64,000 bases of DNA from the NCBI GenBank assembly GCA_022579005.1, contig MU401512.1, forward strand, positions 124,001 to 188,000, read 5' to 3'. This document shows positions 59,240-64,000 of this stretch, one piece after another. Under the pieces are notes generated by a model, which ran no database searches, was not told the DNA's origin, and was given only the letters and a program-made list of their open reading frames with translations. This stretch comes from Poronia punctata (lineage: Eukaryota; Ascomycota; Sordariomycetes; Xylariales; Xylariaceae). A program made the translations under genes and the position numbers. Position 1 is the first letter of the stretch, and each line of letters starts with the position of its first letter.

Positions 59240-61182
59240 ATGCAACACAATATCAAGTTGGACGAGATCGAGGGGTGGATGAACATATCCAAGAGACCAC
59301 ATCACCGCTCATCCGCATCCAAGACAGCAGAACTGCCACCCCTCTACGAGGAGTTGGAGGCTATGCAAGACAGGATCGTCCGTGTATCCGAAGATCTTGG
59401 CGATATTAAGAGGTTCTACAACATCGAGGGCTCGCCGCTACTGCACACCAAGTTGGCTGGCTTCTTTACCTCCGAGTTGGAAGCGCTTGCAAAAAAGCAC
59501 CCTTTGAATCTTATTCCCAGAATGAGAAAGTCGATTACCTGTTGTTGAAGAATTTTCTCCTTCGCTCGCAACGCAACTTGGATCTCGCCCGCGCCCGGGA
59601 GGCGGGATTCGCCCCTTTCGTAGAGCCCTTTGCAGCTCCGATCCGGGAATGGTCCGAGCTGAGACAGCGCCAGGACCTTGACGAAATCCTTGATCCGAAG
59701 AAGTTCGCCGATAGCCTTGCCGAGACCGTCGCAGCCGTGACGAGATGCATGGACCACGTGACATCCCACAAAGGTGAGTACTCTCAGGCGACGGGAAGCA
59801 GAGCGGCAAGGCGGATCAGAGAGTTGCGCGGCCATCTCGGTGAATTGTGCGACTTTTACTCGGGCTACCACCCCCTCTTCGACTACTGGGTCGCCTCGCC
59901 GCGCGCAGCCCTTGATACAGCCCTTGTGGCGCTCGAGGGACGCGGACGTCATGTCATAGTGGGTAGCGAGGATGGTGACAACGTCGGCGAGCCCATCGGC
60001 CGCGATGGACTACTCGTGGAGCTTGAGGCAGAGATGATTCCGTATGCCCCCGAAGAACTGCTCAGGATCGCCGAGCTAGAATACGCTTGGTGTGAGCGAG
60101 AAATGAAGGCCGCCTCGGAGCAGCTGGGCTTTGGGGATTGGCGCCATGCCCTCGAGCACGTGAAGGACCTGTATGAATCGCCGGCTACTCATACTACTTT
60201 CGTACGCGGTCTTGTGACAGAAGGCGCAAACTACGTACGACAACACGATCGTGAGTAATTAGTCTCGCCAAGAGGAAAGGGAGCACAGTGGGAGAGAAAA
60301 CCCGAAGTTGGTAGAGCCGCAGTGATTTGGCGTTAACGCCATAGTGGCCGCTAACTATTAAGATTTGGCATAGAGCTAAGCCGCAAGAGAGACTGATCTG
60401 ATGGCTGACTTGATTCTCTGGTCGTGGGCGTCCCGCGACTCGCCGAGGAGACCATAACCATCACACGCATCTCGCCAGCTCAACAGCTCGTGTCGCCTTT
60501 CTTCTTGGGGGGCCCGAGGCTGCAGATAGCTTACCCACGCGCAGACATGGGACACGCGGACAAGCTGATGAGCCTACGTGGCAACAACAGGCACTTCAGC
60601 CGGGCCACAGCGTTCCACGAGATGATCCCGGGCCACCGACTACAGCTCTACGTCGGCGACCGGTCCCGGCCCTACCGCGCACGCCTGTTCAGCACCCCCT
60701 TCTTTGTTGAAGGCTGGGCGCTCTACTGGGAGATGCTGTTCTGGAACCGCGGGGACTTTTTTGTCTCACCCGAGGACAAGGTCGGGACTCTTTTCTGGCG
60801 CATGCACCGCTGCATGCGCATCACGTTCTCGCTAGGCTTCCACCTCGGCAAGTTCGCCGCCGAGGAGTGCGTCGAGTTGCTCGTCGAGCGCGTTGGCCAC
60901 GAGCGGGCCACAGCCGAGGGCGAAGTGAGACGGAGCCTGAACGGGAGCTATTCGCCCCTATACCAGGCTGGCTACATGCTTGGCGCGTTGCAGTTGATGC
61001 GGCTGCGGGACGAGGCTCTCGGCAGCGGCTTCGGAAAGTTGGGCGAGAAGCAGTTTCATGATCTTGTGCTGAAGGCTAATGTGATGCCGATTGAAATGCT
61101 TAGATCGCTGCTGCTAGGTACTGAGCTGCACCGAGATTTCAAGTCTACTTGGAAGTTCTACGGGAACCAAGTTTTATCCTAA
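59240..61182 (+). pseudogene. DUF885-family zinc-peptidase-like gene with two lesions
   Basis: Segments 59240-~59496, ~59497-60250 and ~60419-61182 together encode a DUF885 protein (about 590 aa). The first has LPPLYEELEAMQ and FYNIEG. The second has FESYSQNEKVDYLLLKNF onward. The third has LVVGVPRLAEE, SPFFLGG, LMSLRGNN and the metal-binding HEMIPGH, then FVEGWALYWEML. The first-to-second transition needs a frame change at an A6 run (59491-59496), one base short of the continuous frame. The second-to-third transition has a strong donor (GTGAGT at 60251) and branch site (CTGAC, 60405-60409), but no AG precedes the resumption of homology at 60419; the only bases there are ATTCTC. All three segments are otherwise free of stops. 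The gene is therefore recently inactivated, or two sequencing errors are present. Confidence 0.75.
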
Positions 61183-61656
61183 CACTTGGCAGATAGGCAA
61201 CAGAGATTTCTGCCCCCTCCGCGTTGTGATATAGGCCGTCTCTAGCGCCTTTCGTGGCGGTTTACTACCGCGTGTATAAGACAGCACCATGACGTATAAC
61301 CGCCGTCCACAGTGGTCATCCGAGACCCGGCGTCAAGTCCCAGATGGCCGTCCATGATCGTGGAGCCTGTCCTCAACTCATGAGGCATTCGGGGGAACAC
61401 CCTTGGTCCCTTGCCTTCCGGTACCAACAGATTGCGCCTCACAGGCCCATACTATGATCCCCCCGGGGGTATCATGACCTATTGTGAACAAACACAAAAG
61501 CTTTCCTGGCCTTGGTCCGAATAAAATGAAGCGAAGAAGGAAAAGAAAGACAAGGATATAAATAAGTGAAGAAAGAAGTAAGGGAGAAGGAAAAGGACTC
61601 GCGTCTCGACTATATATCCAAACCAGCCAGGGCCTGCCAAGGTATCATCGTTTTCA
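61183..61656. other. convergent spacer
   Basis: 3' flanks of the DUF885 gene and the rhodopsin-domain gene. It is A/G-rich at 61520-61600. No gene is seen. Confidence 0.5.
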
Positions 61657-63036
61657 TCAGTTCTTGAGTGGCCATTCCGCCCTACTCTCATCCACGCGAA
61701 TCTCATTTCTCACCAAGATAACCCCCGTGTTTCGAGAGTGGTAGCCTGATATTATATCCTCCACGCTGTCTCGTCTAATGCTGTTTCGACACGAGTATGC
61801 CGGCGGCGGCTGAGCGAGGGTAGACTCTTTTTGGAATTGCGAGGATATTTCGTTGTCTTCTGACGGTAGACGAGCGATCTTGCGCTCGCGGGTCGCATAT
61901 GGCAGCAGTTGACTTCCCCTGCTCCGACGACTGCGAGTACCATATGCTTCTACTAACCCCAGTGCTTTGATATATAACGGCCTGAGGGTGGGGATACCTA
62001 GGCATATGAGGGCGACCGCGATCTCCGCACCGGCCCAGGCAAAATATGGCACGAAGTTTACTATGGCATTATTAGTGAACTACTCTAGCCTGTAGGGAAT
62101 CTTTACCTCGGGTGCCTCTTACGCGTGTAGTTGAAGACATCTAGCCGTGCCAGCACGACTGTTCTTATAATTCCGCAGGCCCCCGCTCTACATCATGACG
62201 CCGGGCTCATGTCAGCATATGTGGACCCGGTAGACAGAGTGTGGTGAAGAGACTGTCAACTTGTGCAGGATGTAACTTACACAACACCAAGGCTCATGCC
62301 GCTTGAAAGGAAAGTCTTCTCTCTCCTCGATATGTTCGGGAGTGACCATATGAACAACCACGGGAAACCGGCGAAAAAGAAATCGATGATGCTTGACCAT
62401 ACTGCACGTTTCGTCAGTGGTGGTGTCCCCGATTCTATGAACCAAGCGCGGCGTGTGACATACCCCCTAGTCCAACGCTCAGCGGCTGGATCTGGATATT
62501 GAATGTCCCCGGTGTTCGGAGAGGATCCCAGCTCGCTTTCCTAGGGGTGCTTTGGTTCCAGAGCAGCGTGGCCAGGACGATGGACGTAATGACGGTCGTA
62601 GCAACGGCAAACCAGAGAACGATCCTGTGCCAGCGTAGTTGAACGACCCGGAGAAGGAATAGGCCCATTGATAGCTTCGCCACTGCGTTTCCTAAGATGG
62701 CGAAGGTGTTGGCTACGTACGACCAGAAGATAGCCAGCGAAGAGTCGTCGAGGCTCAGGGCCCAGAAATCACGGCCGAGGCCATGGAGAACTGAGATCTG
62801 GATGAAAATAGTGTAGAGAAGGAAGAACAACTGCGATATTGTGAGCGTCGCCGGCCGGTGCCAACACCTTTCGGTAAGGGAGAAAGGGAACTAACCCCTG
62901 TGGCCGCGTACATGTAGTCCTCGGAGCCTACAAACTTGACGACATAAACTCTCGTATACAGTCTCAGGGTAACCAAGGCGAGCGAAAGGGCGCTCAACGC
63001 CCACATGGCGCATGCCAGTTGGTATCCCGGGTGCAT
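61657..63036 (-). CDS. rhodopsin-domain (PTH11/SAT4-like) seven-TM membrane protein
   Basis: Five exons, 63036-62896, 62830-62464, 62401-62281, 62187-62123 and 62060-61657, give 365 aa. All junction phases agree and each removes stops. Hydrophobic segments begin CAMWALSALSLALVTLRLYTRV. Others are FFLLYTIFIQISVLHGLG, FAILGNAVAKLSMGLFLLRV and IVLWFAVATTVITSIVLATLLW. Three small exons supply the family hallmarks WSSIIDFFFAGFPWLFIWSL, AGACGIIRTVVLARLD and WAGAEIAVALICLGIPTLRPLY. The C-terminal 90 residues are hydrophilic and Ser/Arg-rich, presumably cytosolic. The family is large and mostly uncharacterised in Pezizomycotina; some members (Pth11) sense surface cues. No CFEM domain is present at the N-terminus. 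Confidence 0.88.
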
Positions 63037-64000
63037 ACTCGCGACCGTCGAAGAGTATCGTCGCGAGAAGAGAGCGTTGACATTGCAGAGAAGTGAGACA
63101 GCGCAGTCCTACAAAGGAAAGAGTGGCATGGGCCGATCCTTTAAGGTGCGAACCCCGGCACGCCCGGTCTTGATCCCGTGGCGCGATTTGGCCGGACGGC
63201 CCTCTCGTTGGTTAACCATCCAGCCCAGGTGTGCATGGAAGCCATACGTGCTAACCCCGTTACTAGATAGGTGGTTTTGACAGTACGAGTAGAGCTAAAA
63301 TGTGCGGGGTTTGCAATCCTGATTTATCGCTGATCTACTCAAGCAGCAGTGGCAGCTAAAGATTCTGAAATATACCCTCAGGGCTTCCATGTTTCCATGT
63401 GAGCATGTGAGCATGTGAGCATGTGAGCACTGCACTACGATCGTCACCAACCACACTATAAAAGGATTGACGCCCGTTCTTGGAATTGACTCGTACAAGG
63501 TGAAAAATGCTCTTCGCTTTGGCTCAGGTGGCCTATGAGAGAATGTTGTTTGCTAGCAAGGTTTCTAGTGAGTGGACCTGTCTATGCTTGACTTTCCTAA
63601 TTGGTCTATACTTAGCAATTGTCAGCCAATGCAAGGCGAGAACTGAGTGACCGTTGGGAACCCACCACTGTTATTAGTGGATGGATTTCCACAGCTCGGT
63701 ACATCAGCGCCAACCTACTACGAGTACTTTCGATTCGAGAATAAAATATGTACGAGTATGTACGGTGTCCCCTGGTGTATAACTCGGGCTGCCATATTCC
63801 CCTCACATCATACCGATTCGATATCGAGTTATACGATAAGAAGAATTGGCAATGATGTGGACTTTTGGATTTACTAACGTGGTACCTACCATGTAGCAAA
63901 ATAATACTTCCTACTGGCCACTTTGGCGGCGCAAGACGTTGAGCAGACTAGTTGACACCGCGACAGGATTCCCAGGTTGGATGGACATATAGGGGGCAAT
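63037..64000. other. right-edge non-coding sequence
   Basis: Promoter side of the rhodopsin-domain gene, then an apparently non-coding stretch with four tandem copies of catgtgag (63396-63427). An ATG at 63508 opens a short hydrophobic peptide followed by a possible donor, but I cannot support a gene. Confidence 0.4.
63396..63427 (+). repeat. 8-bp tandem repeat, four copies
   Basis: Four perfect adjacent copies of catgtgag. It is a simple microsatellite-like array. Confidence 0.85.

Noticed and set aside
59416..59952. 178-codon antisense frame over the DUF885 gene
   Set aside because: It is a shadow of the DUF885 coding strand, which has recognisable homology.
62107..62122. Later donor (GAGGTAAAG) for exon 4 of the rhodopsin-domain gene
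   Set aside because: Its phase does not fit the next exon; the GTAAGA donor at 62122 gives an in-frame junction.
63396..63427. Short direct repeats as a possible CRISPR array
   Set aside because: Perfect 8-bp units with no spacers, in a eukaryotic genome; a simple tandem repeat.

Overview
The window is chromosomal DNA of a filamentous ascomycete (Pezizomycotina; Sordariomycete-like by overall feel, not proven). The support is: spliced genes with short introns (53-168 nt, GT...AG plus one GC...AG, CTRAY-like branch sites); fungal-type proteins (Zn2Cys6 regulator, PEX11, spherulin-4-like protein, rhodopsin-domain membrane protein, class II peroxidase); and an 8.7-kb extremely A+T-rich block whose two ends differ only by transitions, the signature of repeat-induced point mutation (RIP). 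I place 16 intact protein genes and one damaged one. Exon coordinates come from splice signals and reading-frame continuity.

Left arm (1-20 kb): a disordered protein of unknown function (+), an Fpg-family DNA glycosylase (-), PRPP synthetase subunit Prs1 (+), an Ecm33/SPS2-like GPI-anchored cell-surface protein (+), PEX11 (+), a secreted spherulin-4-like protein (-) and a GIT1-type major facilitator (+). Intergenic spacers are long (0.4-2.7 kb).

Centre (20.22-28.91 kb): one RIP-destroyed LTR element, delimited here base by base. It has 228-bp terminal direct repeats (20225-20452 and 28681-28908) with no gaps, 43 differences that are all transitions, and a 5-bp target duplication (20220-20224 and 28909-28913). 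No coding capacity survives. It lies 317 bp from the end of the essential ER chaperone gene BiP/KAR2.

Right arm (29-64 kb): BiP (-, HDEL end), HBS1 (-, probably also giving a Ski7-like short form), ESCRT-0 subunit VPS27 (-) divergent from a DOA4/USP8-like deubiquitinase (+), a long-chain acyl-CoA synthetase (+), a Zn2Cys6 regulator (-), fumarylacetoacetase (-), a secreted class II peroxidase (-), a damaged DUF885 metallopeptidase-like gene (+), and a five-exon rhodopsin-domain membrane protein (-).

No co-regulated biosynthetic cluster is evident. The clearest functional pairing is VPS27/DOA4, which share a 1-kb divergent intergenic region and act on the same multivesicular-body cargo. BiP, HBS1, PRS1 and the acyl-CoA synthetase are ordinary housekeeping genes. 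The most informative structures are the RIP gradient across the paired LTRs, the HBS1 gene architecture, a FYVE zinc-ligand substitution in Vps27, and the double lesion in the DUF885 gene.
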